From positions 186,001-250,000 of the forward strand of contig JAIBEZ010000028.1 of the NCBI GenBank assembly GCA_019459485.1: DNA of 64,000 nt. Direction: 5' to 3'. This DNA comes from Prolixibacteraceae bacterium. GTDB taxonomy: Bacteria > Bacteroidota > Bacteroidia > Bacteroidales > Prolixibacteraceae. Below are positions 16,955 to 26,538 of the stretch, piece by piece; the first letter of the stretch is position 1; the number at the start of each line of letters is the position of its first letter. A program made the position numbers and the translations under genes. Below the pieces are notes generated by a model, which ran no database searches, was not told where the DNA came from, and worked only from the letters and a program-made list of their open reading frames with translations.

Positions 16955-17992
16955 ATGCAAATCGATATTGAAAAAATGGAGAATAAAGTTGACAGTCTAA
17001 ATAGCAATTACCAAAATTTGGTAGCTCAAATATCCGAAACATATGCGTATGGATATAGGAAAGCTGTGGCAGCTGTTAATTCCAATATGGTTGAAACCAA
17101 TTGGAAGATTGGACAATATATAATTGAGTTTGAGCAAGGAGGTAGTTCAAAGGCGAAATATGGAAAAGCCCTTTTGGAAAACCTTTCCAAGGATTTGACC
17201 AGTTTGCATGGCAAAGGATTTAGTCGTTCGAACCTTAACTATATGAGGTTATTTTACCAGCGATTTCCAATTTGTGAGGAGCTTCCTCACAAATTGAGCT
17301 GGACTCATTTTTGTGAACTGGTTAAAATTGATGATCCATTGGAACGTTCATTTTACGAAAAGCAAACTATCATTGAAAATTGGAGTACAACCGATTTAAT
17401 CAGACAAAAAAAATCGTCCCTATATTTACGCTTGGCAGCTTCGAAAGACAAGGAAGGCATTTTGAAATTGGCAAAACATGGGCAAGTTATTCAAAAGCCT
17501 ATTGATATTATCAGAGACCCTTGTGTACTCGAATTTCTTAAAATACCCGAGCCCTACCACTTGTCCGAAACCGATTTGGAAACACGCATAATTGACCATT
17601 TACAGCAATTCTTATTAGAACTGGGTAAAGGTTTTGCTTTTATTGGCCGCCAATACCGCGTTCCGGTCGGAACCCGCAATCACTCTGTCGATTTGGTTTT
17701 TTACCACCGTATTCTGAAATGTTTTGTATTGATTGACCTAAAAAAAGAAGAAGCCGGATATGAAGATGTAGGTCAAATGAACATGTACCTTGGTTATTTC
17801 GAAAACGAGGAAAACACTGAAGGTGACAATCCGCCCATAGGCATTGTGTTGGCAAAAGAAAAGGACGATTTGCTGGTGAAATATGCCATGCACAATATTT
17901 CGTCACAACTTTTTGTAAACAAGTACCAGCTATATTTGCCCGATAAAGAAGAATTACAGGAATTAATCAACACCCAATTGCAATATAAATAA
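16955..17992 (+). CDS. DUF1016 family PD-(D/E)xK nuclease (YhcG-like)
   Basis: A 345-residue protein. The N-terminal DUF1016 helical domain (about 15-160) contains NWKIGQYIIEFEQ and GFSRSNLNYMRLFYQRF. The C-terminal PD-(D/E)xK nuclease domain (about 200-340) has VDLVFYHRILKCFVLIDLKK, which supplies the Asp and the D-x-K catalytic pair, and then GQMNMYLGYFE. The start at 16955 is used; an ATG at 16976 is possible. It sits 46 bp after rfbA and 6 bp before rfbC on the same strand, splitting a rhamnose operon with which it has no metabolic link. YhcG relatives are often near restriction or mobile genes, so this looks like an acquired cargo gene. Confidence 0.88.
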   Translation: MQIDIEKMENKVDSLNSNYQNLVAQISETYAYGYRKAVAAVNSNMVETNWKIGQYIIEFEQGGSSKAKYGKALLENLSKDLTSLHGKGFSRSNLNYMRLFYQRFPICEELPHKLSWTHFCELVKIDDPLERSFYEKQTIIENWSTTDLIRQKKSSLYLRLAASKDKEGILKLAKHGQVIQKPIDIIRDPCVLEFLKIPEPYHLSETDLETRIIDHLQQFLLELGKGFAFIGRQYRVPVGTRNHSVDLVFYHRILKCFVLIDLKKEEAGYEDVGQMNMYLGYFENEENTEGDNPPIGIVLAKEKDDLLVKYAMHNISSQLFVNKYQLYLPDKEELQELINTQLQYK

Positions 17993-17998
17993 TTTATA

Positions 17999-18556
17999 AT
18001 GAAGATAATTGAAACTCCAATTCCGGGACTGTTAATTATAGAGCCCAAGGTTTTTGCTGACCAGAGGGGATATTTTCTGGAAAGTTACAACCAGATTAAA
18101 TTTGAAGAAGCTGGTATATCAACCGTTTTTGTTCAGGATAATGAATCAAAATCGGGGAGGGGAGTGATTCGTGGCCTGCATTACCAGCTCGAACCTTATT
18201 CGCAGACCAAACTCGTGCGTGTTATTCAGGGCAGTGTTTATGACGTAGCTGTTGATTGTAGAAAAGGATCACCCACTTTCGGGCAATCTTATGGTCTGGA
18301 ACTGAGCGAAGAAAATAAATTGCAGTTTTTTATTCCGAAAGGATTTGCCCACGGTTTTTCTGTTTTGAGTGAAACTGCGGTTTTCTCTTATAAATGTGAT
18401 GCATTGTACCATCCTGCTGCCGAAAGGGGTATCTTGTACAATGATCCGGCTCTGAAAATTGATTGGGGAATTGACCCCTCTGAAGCAATTGTTTCCGGCA
18501 AGGACACGATTCTACCATTATTTGCCGACGCTGAAATGAATTTTAAATTCCAGTAA
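17999..18556 (+). CDS. rfbC: dTDP-4-dehydrorhamnose 3,5-epimerase
   Basis: A 185-residue cupin-fold RmlC. The catalytic His lies in RGLHYQLEP (about 59-67), with RVIQGSVYDVAVDCRKGSPT and FIPKGFAHGF as further signatures; the second conserved Tyr is in FSYKCDALYHP. It converts dTDP-4-keto-6-deoxyglucose to the rhamno form. It starts 6 bp after the DUF1016 stop and ends 1 bp before rfbD. Confidence 0.95.
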   Translation: MKIIETPIPGLLIIEPKVFADQRGYFLESYNQIKFEEAGISTVFVQDNESKSGRGVIRGLHYQLEPYSQTKLVRVIQGSVYDVAVDCRKGSPTFGQSYGLELSEENKLQFFIPKGFAHGFSVLSETAVFSYKCDALYHPAAERGILYNDPALKIDWGIDPSEAIVSGKDTILPLFADAEMNFKFQ

Positions 18557-18557
18557 T

Positions 18558-19433
18558 ATGACTAAAATATTAATCACCGGTGCCAATGGTCAACTTGGTT
18601 CCGAAATCAGGAAATCAAGCGAATTATTTCCCGGGTTCAGTTTTGTATTTACAGATTTGAATGAACTGGATATCACCAGTCCATCGGCTGTTGAAGCCAT
18701 GCTGAAAGAAGAAAAACCTCAGTGGCTGATCAATTGTGCTGCCTACACCGCAGTTGACAAAGCCGAAACTGAAGCCGAAACAGCCTGGCTGATAAATGCC
18801 GTTTCACCCGCAATTCTGGCTGAAAAAACAAAAGCAGTTGGTTGCCGTTTTGTCCAGATTTCAACCGATTATGTATTCGACGGGAAAAACTACCGGCCTT
18901 ATGTTGAGGATGATGAGGTAAATCCGACTTCGGTTTATGGAAGTACAAAACTGGAAGGCGAGTTGATCAGCCTGACGAACAATCCTGAAACACTAGTGAT
19001 CAGAACTTCATGGCTGTACTCTTCATTCGGCGGTAACTTTGTTAAAAGCATGATTAAATTTGGTAAAGAACGCAAACTGCTCAACGTAATTTTTGATCAG
19101 ATTGGAACACCAACTTATGCCGGAGATCTGGCCATGGCGATATTGGAAATCATCCGGAAAACAGAATCAGGAGAACGTGATTTTGTTGCCGGAACTTACC
19201 ATTATTCAAACGAAGGTGTTTGCAGCTGGTACGATTTTGCCATTGCCATCCACCAGATTTATGGCATCAATTGTGAAGTCAGCGCCATCGAGTCAAAAGA
19301 TTATCCTTCAGTTGTAGCAAGGCCGCCTTACAGTGTTTTAAATAAATCAAAAATTAAAAGTAATTTTGGAATTGAGATTCCATATTGGCGTAAGAGTCTG
19401 GAAAAATGTATTATTGAAATCAAAAAACTATAA
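18558..19433 (+). CDS. rfbD: dTDP-4-dehydrorhamnose reductase
   Basis: A 291-residue extended SDR, last step of dTDP-L-rhamnose synthesis. NAD(P)-binding GANGQLGSEI (about 7-16), INCAAYTAVDKAE (about 57-69) with the active-site region, STDYVFDG (about 106-113), and the YxxxK catalytic pair in YGSTKLEGE (about 129-137). The start is 1 bp from the rfbC stop and the end is 2 bp before the phosphohexomutase start, so the operon is tight. Confidence 0.95.
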   Translation: MTKILITGANGQLGSEIRKSSELFPGFSFVFTDLNELDITSPSAVEAMLKEEKPQWLINCAAYTAVDKAETEAETAWLINAVSPAILAEKTKAVGCRFVQISTDYVFDGKNYRPYVEDDEVNPTSVYGSTKLEGELISLTNNPETLVIRTSWLYSSFGGNFVKSMIKFGKERKLLNVIFDQIGTPTYAGDLAMAILEIIRKTESGERDFVAGTYHYSNEGVCSWYDFAIAIHQIYGINCEVSAIESKDYPSVVARPPYSVLNKSKIKSNFGIEIPYWRKSLEKCIIEIKKL

Positions 19434-19435
19434 TT

Positions 19436-21184
19436 ATGACAGCAACTAACGATCTTTTAAACTCGGTAAAAGCCAAAGCGACCGAATGGTTAAGCGAGGT
19501 TTATGATGCAGAAACCCGTGCCGAAGTACAAAGACTTCTGGATAATGAGGATACCAGCGAATTGATTGACTCTTTCTACAAAGATCTGGAATTCGGAACA
19601 GGTGGTTTGCGCGGAGTAATGGGAGTCGGAACAAACCGGATGAATGTTTATACGGTTGGTGCTGCTACTCAGGGCCTCAGCAATTACCTGAAAAAAGAAT
19701 TTGCCGCATTGCCTTCAATTAAAGTTGCCATTGCTTACGACTGCCGAAACAACAGCCGTTTGTATTCCGAAACCAGTGCACAGATATTTTCAGCAAACGG
19801 AATCGAAGTTTTGATTTTCGATGATTTGCGCCCAACGCCCGAAATGTCGTATGTAATTCGCGAATACGGTTGCCAGAGCGGAATTATTCTGACCGCATCG
19901 CACAACCCGAAAAAGTACAATGGATACAAAGCCTATTGGGATGACGGATCGCAGTTGGTGGCACCACACGATGAAAATGTAATTATTGAGGTTCAGAAAG
20001 TAAAAGCCGAAGACATTAAATTTAAAGGTAACAACGAATTGATTACCATTATCGGCGAAGAGGTTGATGCGAAATTTATCGAAAAAGTTAAGACCGTTTC
20101 AATCGCTCCTGATCTGGTTAAAAAATATGCCGACCTTAAAATAGTTTACACACCAATACATGGAACCGGTGTAAAAATGATTCCGAGGGCAATCAGGGCT
20201 TTTGGGTTCACCAATATTTTCAATGTTCCTGAACAGGATGTGGTGAGTGGCGATTTTCCAACCGTAATTTCGCCTAATCCTGAAGAACCGGCTGCCATGA
20301 AAATGGCTATTCAGAAAGCGATGGAAGTGGATGCCGATGTTGTGCTGGCTTCTGACCCTGATGCCGACCGCATTGGAGTTGCTGTGAAAAATCTGAAAGG
20401 TGAATACGTGATAATCAACGGCAACCAGACTGCTTTGCTGTTTATCTACTACATTGTCACCAACATGAAAAAGAACAATTTGCTGAAAGGCAATGAGTTC
20501 ATTGTTAAAACCATCGTGACAACCGAGAAGATTGCAGAGATTGCCAATAGGAATGGCATCGAATATTTTGATGTTTACACAGGCTTTAAATTCATAGCCG
20601 AAATTATCCGCGAACTCGAAGGAAAGAAAAAATACATTGGTGGTGGTGAAGAGAGTTTTGGCTTTATGCCAGCCGATTTTGTTCGCGACAAAGATGCCGT
20701 TTCGTCCTGCGCATTGATGGCCGAGATTACCGCATGGGCAAAAGATCAGGGCAAATCGTTGTATGAGTTGCTGTTGGATGTTTATTTGGAATACGGATAT
20801 TCAAGGGAAAAAATGAAATACGTGGTTCGTGAAGGAAAATCGGGCGCCGACGAAATTGAGCAAATGATGGTTACTTTCAGGAACAATCCACCACGCATTT
20901 TGGGAGGATCGAACCTGAAATTTGTAAAAGATTACGACACCCTGATTGAAAAAAATCTTCTGACCGGTGAGGAAAAGAAGATCGATCAGAAAATAACCAT
21001 GAACGTTTTGCAGTTTTTCACTGAAGACGGAACCAAAATTTCAGTTCGTCCTTCAGGAACAGAGCCAAAAATTAAGTTCTATTTTGAAGTTACAAGTGAA
21101 CTGAAGAACCGTGCTGATTTTGATGCCGTTGAGCAACTTGCCGATGCAAAAATCGATAATATTATGAAAGAACTTGACTTGTAA
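19436..21184 (+). CDS. Phosphoglucomutase/phosphomannomutase
   Basis: A 582-residue alpha-D-phosphohexomutase of the long PgcA/ManB type. The phosphoserine loop is TASHNPKKYNGYK (about 145-157), the Mg-binding loop is DPDADRIGV (about 306-314), the sugar-binding loop is GGGEESFGF (about 401-409), and the phosphate loop is RPSGTEPKIKFY near the C-terminus. It would interconvert glucose-6-phosphate and glucose-1-phosphate, feeding RfbA, consistent with its position as last gene of the rfb operon. Specificity between glucose and mannose is not certain. Confidence 0.93.
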   Translation: MTATNDLLNSVKAKATEWLSEVYDAETRAEVQRLLDNEDTSELIDSFYKDLEFGTGGLRGVMGVGTNRMNVYTVGAATQGLSNYLKKEFAALPSIKVAIAYDCRNNSRLYSETSAQIFSANGIEVLIFDDLRPTPEMSYVIREYGCQSGIILTASHNPKKYNGYKAYWDDGSQLVAPHDENVIIEVQKVKAEDIKFKGNNELITIIGEEVDAKFIEKVKTVSIAPDLVKKYADLKIVYTPIHGTGVKMIPRAIRAFGFTNIFNVPEQDVVSGDFPTVISPNPEEPAAMKMAIQKAMEVDADVVLASDPDADRIGVAVKNLKGEYVIINGNQTALLFIYYIVTNMKKNNLLKGNEFIVKTIVTTEKIAEIANRNGIEYFDVYTGFKFIAEIIRELEGKKKYIGGGEESFGFMPADFVRDKDAVSSCALMAEITAWAKDQGKSLYELLLDVYLEYGYSREKMKYVVREGKSGADEIEQMMVTFRNNPPRILGGSNLKFVKDYDTLIEKNLLTGEEKKIDQKITMNVLQFFTEDGTKISVRPSGTEPKIKFYFEVTSELKNRADFDAVEQLADAKIDNIMKELDL

Positions 21185-21215
21185 GTTTCAAGTTTCAGGT
21201 TCAAAGTTTCAAGTT
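21184..21215. repeat. Phrase-like repeat (AAGTTTCAGGTTCAAAGTTT family)
   Basis: AAGTTTCAAGTTTCAGG and following immediately after the pgm stop. The 21 bp at 21191-21211 are the exact reverse complement of 52287-52307. Relatives occur at 37764-37793, 39937-39965 and 58527-58557. A second small repeat (ATGACTATAAATGACTATTG) follows at about 21261-21290. Confidence 0.65.
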
Positions 21216-21329
21216 AAAAACGTTGTTCATCATTAATGCAATGAAGATCACTGACTATAGAATGACTATAAATGACTATTGAATGACAATAAATGAAAAT
21301 CCAACAATCAATAAATTAACCAAAAACCA

Positions 21330-22091
21330 ATGACAATGAAACATGTATTATTTTCAGCAGCAGGCGTTCTTGCTTTTACTGCAATTTTCGCTCAGGGAAG
21401 AACTGATTTCCCGATGAAACCTGAAATGACTGAAATCTGGGATCCTGAAATTACAGTGATAACTCCCGGAGCAACAGTTGTTGATGCCCCATCGGATGCC
21501 ATTGTACTTTTCGACGGAGTAAACCTGGGTACTGAATGGACCAATGACGCCGGTGCGGAACCCGGTTGGACTGTGGCCAATGGTGCTGTAACTGTCGCAA
21601 AAGGCAAAGGAACGATTAAAACCAAACGCGTGTTCAATGATTTTCAGCTTCACATCGAATGGCGGTCGCCTTCTGAAGTGGTTGGTGAAAGTCAGGGGCG
21701 TGGAAACAGCGGTGTTTTTCTTCAGGGAATATACGAAGTTCAGGTATTGGATAACTACAATAACAGAACTTACCGCAATGGACAGGCCGGAAGTTTGTAC
21801 AAACAACATCCACCACTGGTAAATGCTTGTAAAGCCCCGGGTGTGTGGCAGGTGTACGATATTATTTACACAGCTCCCCGGTTTAATTCAAACGGGACTT
21901 ATTTTACACCGCCAACTGTAACCGTTTTGCACAATGGTGTTTTGGTGCAAAATCATGTGGCGTTGCGTGGCCCAACCGAATACATCGGAATTCCTGAATA
22001 TACTGTAAAACCTCATGGTGCCGGACCAATTAGTTTGCAGGATCATGGCAATCCGGTGAGTTATCGCAATATCTGGATTCGCGAATTGTAA
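21330..22091 (+). CDS. Secreted DUF1080 (3-keto-disaccharide hydrolase-like) protein
   Basis: A 253-residue exported protein. A signal peptide (about 1-22, HVLFSAAGVLAFTAIFAQG) is followed by one DUF1080 concanavalin-like beta-sandwich: IVLFDGVNLGTEW at about 59, then GRGNSGVFLQGIYEVQVLD and GSLYKQHPP. DUF1080 proteins are lectin-like or hydrolytic and several act on 3-keto-glycosides; the exact substrate is unknown. A second ATG two codons downstream is equally possible. It has its own terminator and no obvious operon partner. Confidence 0.88.
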   Translation: MTMKHVLFSAAGVLAFTAIFAQGRTDFPMKPEMTEIWDPEITVITPGATVVDAPSDAIVLFDGVNLGTEWTNDAGAEPGWTVANGAVTVAKGKGTIKTKRVFNDFQLHIEWRSPSEVVGESQGRGNSGVFLQGIYEVQVLDNYNNRTYRNGQAGSLYKQHPPLVNACKAPGVWQVYDIIYTAPRFNSNGTYFTPPTVTVLHNGVLVQNHVALRGPTEYIGIPEYTVKPHGAGPISLQDHGNPVSYRNIWIREL

Positions 22092-22100
22092 TAATTTAAC

Positions 22101-22138
22101 AGCAAAGCTTTCTTTAAACAGGAAGCTTTGCTTTTTTC
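22101..22138 (+). terminator. Intrinsic terminator of the DUF1080 gene
   Basis: AGCAAAGCTT (22101-22110) pairs with AAGCTTTGCT (22123-22132). The stem can extend by a wobble and a C-G pair to leave an 8-base loop, and a T run follows (22132-22137). It starts 9 bp after the stop codon. Confidence 0.85.
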
Positions 22139-22159
22139 ACCTAACCCGAACCACATCCG

Positions 22160-23773
22160 ATGTCGTCAAGCCCAAAATTGTTTTTCGTATTTTTTCTGTT
22201 ATCCTTCCTTTCATTCAATACCATTGCCCAAACTTTTACTTCCTCCAATCTTCCTTTGGTTATTATCAACACCAATGGACAGACGATAAAAGATGATCCG
22301 AAAGTTACTGTCGATATGGGAATTATCTGGAATGGCCCCGGAAAACGAAATGCATTGAGCGATCCTAAAAATAATTATGCAGGCAAAGTCGGCATCGAGA
22401 TTCGGGGATCTTCTTCACAGGATCTTTTTCCGAAGAAAAGCTACGGCTTCGAAACCAGATCAGCTGATGGCCTTGACATTGACGTTTCGCTGTTGGATTT
22501 GCCCGAAGAAAACGATTGGATTTTGTATGCGCCCTATACCGACAAAACGATGATCCGTGATGTGCTTACTTATACTCTGGATGCCTCGCTGGGGCATTGG
22601 TCGCCACGTTGCCGTTATGTCGAACTTTTCCTGAACGGCAATTACGATGGAGTTTATGTGCTGATGGAAAAAATCAAGCGCAACAAAAACAGGGTTGACA
22701 TTGCCAAACTTACCACAGCCGACAATTCAGGTGAAGCATTGACAGGAGGGTACATTGTTAAAATTGATAAAACAACCGGCGGTGGTGGCGAAGGATGGAG
22801 TTCTAATTATAGCAATATTGTTGGACGGACTTTTTATCAGTACGATTATCCAAAGTCGAAGGAGATTACTACAATCCAAAAAAGTTATATCCAAACTTAT
22901 ATTCGCCTGATGGAAAATGCGCTGTATCAGGAAGTTTTTAATGTTCCGGGCAGTTATCATGAATACCTGAACGATTCCTCTTTTATAGATTTCATGATTA
23001 TTAACGAGTTGGCCAAAAATGTGGACGGTTACAGGTTGAGCTCATATTTGTACAAGGGGAAAAATGAACGAATAAATTGCGGCCCCATCTGGGATTTTAA
23101 CCTCACCTACGGAAATGCCGATTATTTCAATGGCTGGTCGTCTTCAGGTTTTCAATATCAGGCAAATTTGGGAGGTGATTACTGGCAAAATCCGTTCTGG
23201 TGGAATAAGTTAATGCAAGATCCGGCCTATGTCACAAAGCTAAAGAAACGTTGGACCTGGATTCGTAAACATGAGCTTTCCGATCAGCGGATCAGTTTTG
23301 TAATTGATAGTTTAACCAATGTAATTTCTGAAGCACAGGTTCGCAATTATCAACGGTGGCCAATTTTGGGTGTAAAAGTCTGGCCCAATTATTACGTCGG
23401 AAATAGCTACACCTCTGAAGTCAGTTGGATGAAAGACTGGATCACCAAACGATTGACTTTCCTTGATCAGCAATGGCCATACGACTTTACCGGCATCGAA
23501 AACGAATTCGTTTCCAAATCAATTTCCATTTTTCCAAATCCGTTTACCGACAGGTTGACGGTTCAGCTTGCTCCAACTTTTAATGGAGAAGGAACTGCTG
23601 AAATAGTTAGCTTGGGTGGAGTTTTGCTCCGAAAAAACAACATTGTTGTTCAAAACGGACAAGTTCAGCTTGATTTTTCAGGAAATAATTCTTTGAGTCC
23701 GGGATTGTATGTTTTAAGAATCAACCAAAACAATCGCGTATTATTAACTGAAAAAGTTGTAAAAAGGCCGTAG
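22160..23773 (+). CDS. CotH-like protein with T9SS sorting domain
   Basis: A 537-residue exported protein. A signal peptide (about 1-23, LFFVFFLLSFLSFNTIAQ) is followed by a CotH kinase-like domain (about 30-430). That domain contains VGIEIRGSSSQDLFPKKSYG, WILYAPYTDKTMIRDVL, YVLMEKIKRNKNRVDI and the proposed active-site stretch GPIWDFNLTYGNADYF. The C-terminal T9SS type A domain (about 455-537) begins SISIFPNPFTDRL and ends with a GLYVLRI strand and basic tail. CotH of spore formers is an atypical kinase; in Bacteroidota the role is unknown. The tail predicts export through the type IX system to the cell surface. Confidence 0.9.
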   Translation: MSSSPKLFFVFFLLSFLSFNTIAQTFTSSNLPLVIINTNGQTIKDDPKVTVDMGIIWNGPGKRNALSDPKNNYAGKVGIEIRGSSSQDLFPKKSYGFETRSADGLDIDVSLLDLPEENDWILYAPYTDKTMIRDVLTYTLDASLGHWSPRCRYVELFLNGNYDGVYVLMEKIKRNKNRVDIAKLTTADNSGEALTGGYIVKIDKTTGGGGEGWSSNYSNIVGRTFYQYDYPKSKEITTIQKSYIQTYIRLMENALYQEVFNVPGSYHEYLNDSSFIDFMIINELAKNVDGYRLSSYLYKGKNERINCGPIWDFNLTYGNADYFNGWSSSGFQYQANLGGDYWQNPFWWNKLMQDPAYVTKLKKRWTWIRKHELSDQRISFVIDSLTNVISEAQVRNYQRWPILGVKVWPNYYVGNSYTSEVSWMKDWITKRLTFLDQQWPYDFTGIENEFVSKSISIFPNPFTDRLTVQLAPTFNGEGTAEIVSLGGVLLRKNNIVVQNGQVQLDFSGNNSLSPGLYVLRINQNNRVLLTEKVVKRP

Positions 23774-23810
23774 TGGTGTGTCAACATTAAACTCTCAAAA
23801 CCCATTCACC

Positions 23811-23860
23811 CTGAACTTGTTTCAGGATCCCATATGTCACGGATGCTGAAACAAGTTCAG
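23811..23860. repeat. Inverted repeat CTGAACTTGTTTCAG with phrase-like tail
   Basis: CTGAACTTGTTTCAG (23811-23825) and its perfect complement CTGAAACAAGTTCAG (23846-23860) flank a 20-base loop. Then come GCATGACG and an ACTGCGACTGACCACT phrase (about 23878-23900) shared with 7676 and 42109. No gene is supported between the CotH stop at 23773 and guaA. Confidence 0.7.
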
Positions 23861-23955
23861 CATGACGCCGCATCAATACTGCGACTGACCACTGACCACT
23901 TCCTTTTTCAACCTTACCATTTCCTTACTTCTTTTTCTTCCGAAGGACGAGCCGA

Positions 23956-23984
23956 TTTGTGGGAAAGTTTTTTATCTATCTTTG
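23956..23984 (+). promoter_or_regulatory. Promoter of guaA (TTTG-N17-TATCTTTG)
   Basis: A -33 TTTG (23956-23959) and a -7 TATCTTTG (23977-23984) in the Bacteroidota form, spacer 17, lie 25 bp upstream of the ATG at 24010. Its position rules out the in-frame start at 23959 and supports the 24010 start. Confidence 0.6.
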
Positions 23985-24009
23985 CGGCAATTCACAAAAA
24001 ACATGTCTC

Positions 24010-25539
24010 ATGCAGGAAAAAATACTTATCCTCGATTTTGGTTCACAATACACACAGTTGATTGGCCGGCGCGTTAGGGAGTTGAACGTTTATTGCGAAA
24101 TCTATCCTTTTAACCATTTTCCAGCGATTGACGAAACAGTCAAAGGAGTCATTTTGTCCGGAAGCCCGTTTTCTGTTCGCGATGCGAATGCACCGAAACC
24201 AGATTTGTCGCTGATTAAAGGCGAATTACCATTGTTGGGAGTTTGCTACGGCGCACAATACCTGGCCCATTATTTTGGCGGCGAAGTAATGCCTTCCGAT
24301 TCGCGTGAATACGGACGCGCAAAGCTTGGCTTCGTTGATTCTAAAAATGTGCTTTTTAAAAATATAAGCGATCATACCCAGGTTTGGATGTCGCATGGCG
24401 ATACCATCGAACGCATTCCCGAAAACTATAAAGTAATTGCAAGTACCGCCGACGTTGACAAAGCGGCGTTTCAAATAGAAGGCGAGCAAACTTTTGGCAT
24501 TCAGTTTCATCCCGAAGTTTACCATACCACCGAAGGAACCCAGTTGCTACATAATTTTGTAGTTGATATTTGTGGCTGCAAACAAGACTGGACACCTGAT
24601 TCGTTCATTGAAACAACAATAAAAGAACTTCAGGATAAATTGGGCGACGACAAAGTAGTGCTGGGTCTTTCAGGCGGAGTTGATTCGTCGGTGGCCGGAG
24701 TACTTTTGCACCGTGCGATCGGTAAAAACCTGACCTGTATTTTCGTTGACAACGGCTTGTTGCGCAAAGATGAATTTCAGCAAGTGCTCGATTCGTATCA
24801 GCACATGGGCCTGAATGTAATCGGTGTCGATGCCCGGCAGAAATTCTGGGACGATTTGGCCGGAATTACCGATCCTGAAACAAAACGTAAAACAATTGGC
24901 CGCGACTTCATCGAAGTGTTCGATGTGGAAGCGCACAAGATAAAAGATGTAAAATGGCTGGCGCAGGGTACAATTTATCCTGATGTGATCGAATCTGTTT
25001 CTGTAAACGGACCTTCGGCAACCATCAAATCGCACCACAATGTGGGTGGATTGCCCGAAAAAATGCACCTGAAAGTGGTTGAACCATTGAATCTGCTTTT
25101 CAAAGACGAAGTTCGCAGGGTAGGGAAGTCTTTGGGCATTTATCCTGAATTACTTGGCCGTCACCCTTTTCCGGGACCGGGATTGGGAATCCGCATTTTG
25201 AGTGATGTGACTCCCGAAAAAGTTGCTATCCTTCAGGAAGTTGATGCCATTTTTATCAACGGATTGAAAGAATGGGGATTGTACGACAAAGTATGGCAGG
25301 CCGGGGCAATGCTGTTGCCGGTTCAATCGGTTGGTGTGATGGGCGACGAACGTACCTACGAAAATGTGGTTGCCTTGCGCGCCGTGGCTTCCACCGATGG
25401 AATGACCGCCGACTGGGTGCATTTACCGTATGAATTCCTTGCCAAAATGTCAAACGAAATCATCAACAAAGTTCGCGGAATCAATCGCGTAGTTTACGAT
25501 ATCAGCTCAAAACCACCGGCAACCATCGAGTGGGAATAA
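24010..25539 (+). CDS. guaA: GMP synthase (glutamine-hydrolysing)
   Basis: A 509-residue enzyme that makes GMP from XMP. The class I glutamine amidotransferase domain comes first (about 1-190; [13 protein letters not shown] with the Cys nucleophile, FHPEVYHT with the His-Glu pair). The ATP-pyrophosphatase domain follows with P-loop [11 protein letters not shown] (about 217-227). The GMP synthase C-terminal domain ends KPPATIEWE. The start at [16 protein letters not shown] matches the family N-terminus. Single gene with its own promoter and terminator. Confidence 0.97.
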   Translation: MQEKILILDFGSQYTQLIGRRVRELNVYCEIYPFNHFPAIDETVKGVILSGSPFSVRDANAPKPDLSLIKGELPLLGVCYGAQYLAHYFGGEVMPSDSREYGRAKLGFVDSKNVLFKNISDHTQVWMSHGDTIERIPENYKVIASTADVDKAAFQIEGEQTFGIQFHPEVYHTTEGTQLLHNFVVDICGCKQDWTPDSFIETTIKELQDKLGDDKVVLGLSGGVDSSVAGVLLHRAIGKNLTCIFVDNGLLRKDEFQQVLDSYQHMGLNVIGVDARQKFWDDLAGITDPETKRKTIGRDFIEVFDVEAHKIKDVKWLAQGTIYPDVIESVSVNGPSATIKSHHNVGGLPEKMHLKVVEPLNLLFKDEVRRVGKSLGIYPELLGRHPFPGPGLGIRILSDVTPEKVAILQEVDAIFINGLKEWGLYDKVWQAGAMLLPVQSVGVMGDERTYENVVALRAVASTDGMTADWVHLPYEFLAKMSNEIINKVRGINRVVYDISSKPPATIEWE

Positions 25540-25567
25540 AACAGTGGTAAGTTTTTAGTGAAAACAT

Positions 25568-25595
25568 AAAAGGAGGTTCTAGAGCCTCCTTTTTT
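25568..25595 (+). terminator. Intrinsic terminator of guaA
   Basis: AAAAGGAGG (25568-25576) pairs with CCTCCTTTT (25585-25593) across an 8-base loop and is followed by T residues. It lies 28 bp after the stop. Confidence 0.85.
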
Positions 25596-25942
25596 CGTTT
25601 GAAAGAAAGTGATGGTTTCACTTCAAGAGAACTCTGACTAACTAACATACCGTGAAAATCGCTTTAAAAAACTTCGGAATTATCGGATATATGGTTGGGT
25701 TGAATAGCCACAGCATTTATGCCGTTGGAAGATGAATAATCCTTATTCCGGCTTTAGCCTAAACGGTCTCTTAACACGGTAATAAGAAAAAAAAAGTTAT
25801 GCTGCCGGCTCCAAATTCGGAAAAGTATATGCAAACCGTTTGTTTCCGCCAATAAATAAAACATCGAAAAAGAAACCACTGTCGAAACGGATAAACCGGG
25901 CAACATAAACGTGAGAACAGGTAAAAAAACATCTAAAACGCC

Positions 25943-26262
25943 AATCCAAACATGTAAATCTGCTTTTAGACGGTTTAACACCAGAATCAAAAAAAGGATT
26001 CGTACCAAAAACCGTCCAAAACATGAATCCAAATTTGTAAACCTGTTTTGGGCGGTTTAATGCCAGAATCCAAAAAAAGATTCGGGTCAAAAACCGTCCA
26101 AAACACAAATCCAAATATAAATTTGTCCTAAAAAGTTTTGAAGGGCTGAATCCAAAAAAAGATTAGTATCAAAAACTGTCCAAAACACAAATCCAAATTT
26201 GGATTGGCTAAAAAAAGCGTTGAAGGGGTAAATCCAAATTTAAATTGCATTGGAAATACAAA
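25943..26262. repeat. Tandem repeat, period 82-83 bp, about four imperfect units
   Basis: Units begin with AATCCAAA at 25943, 26026, 26108 and 26190 (periods 83, 82, 82). Each of the first three carries a GAATC-CAAAAAAAGATT-like core and ends CAAAAAC(C/T)GTCCAAAACA. The last unit is truncated and diverged; a more degenerate unit may precede the first. Minus-strand frames across it repeat a CFGRFL...ILxLNR pattern but lack any start signal. Confidence 0.8.
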
Positions 26263-26538
26263 AACAACCACCACCTATTAATGCAATCGACCAAATGAGG
26301 CCGAAATGGTGAAAGACCATCAGTTAGTTGGATCATATTTTTTAGGGCGTACAGGTAAATGATAAAAACAGAATGCGTAAATAAGTTTGGAAATAAAAGT
26401 GATAAATAGTTTAGATCGATAGACATAACCCCTTACTTTTAAAGCTTTGAAAACGGTTAGCAATAGCGGGTTGAAAACAATGGGATTAATAGAGTATTAT
26501 AAACTTTACTCTATTTACGTTAGCTTTTAAATTAAAGC

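Noticed and set aside
23834-24061. 75-codon plus-strand frame over the guaA promoter
   Set aside because: It spans the inverted repeat and the promoter of guaA and has no family resemblance.
25754-26114. Two minus-strand frames of 92 and 105 codons with similar N-terminal halves
   Set aside because: Their similarity comes from the 82-bp tandem repeat in the DNA; there is no start signal and the two frames differ after the repeat.
25943-26262. CRISPR array
   Set aside because: The period is 82-83 bp with drift across the whole unit and no split into short identical repeats and unrelated spacers; no cas genes are near.
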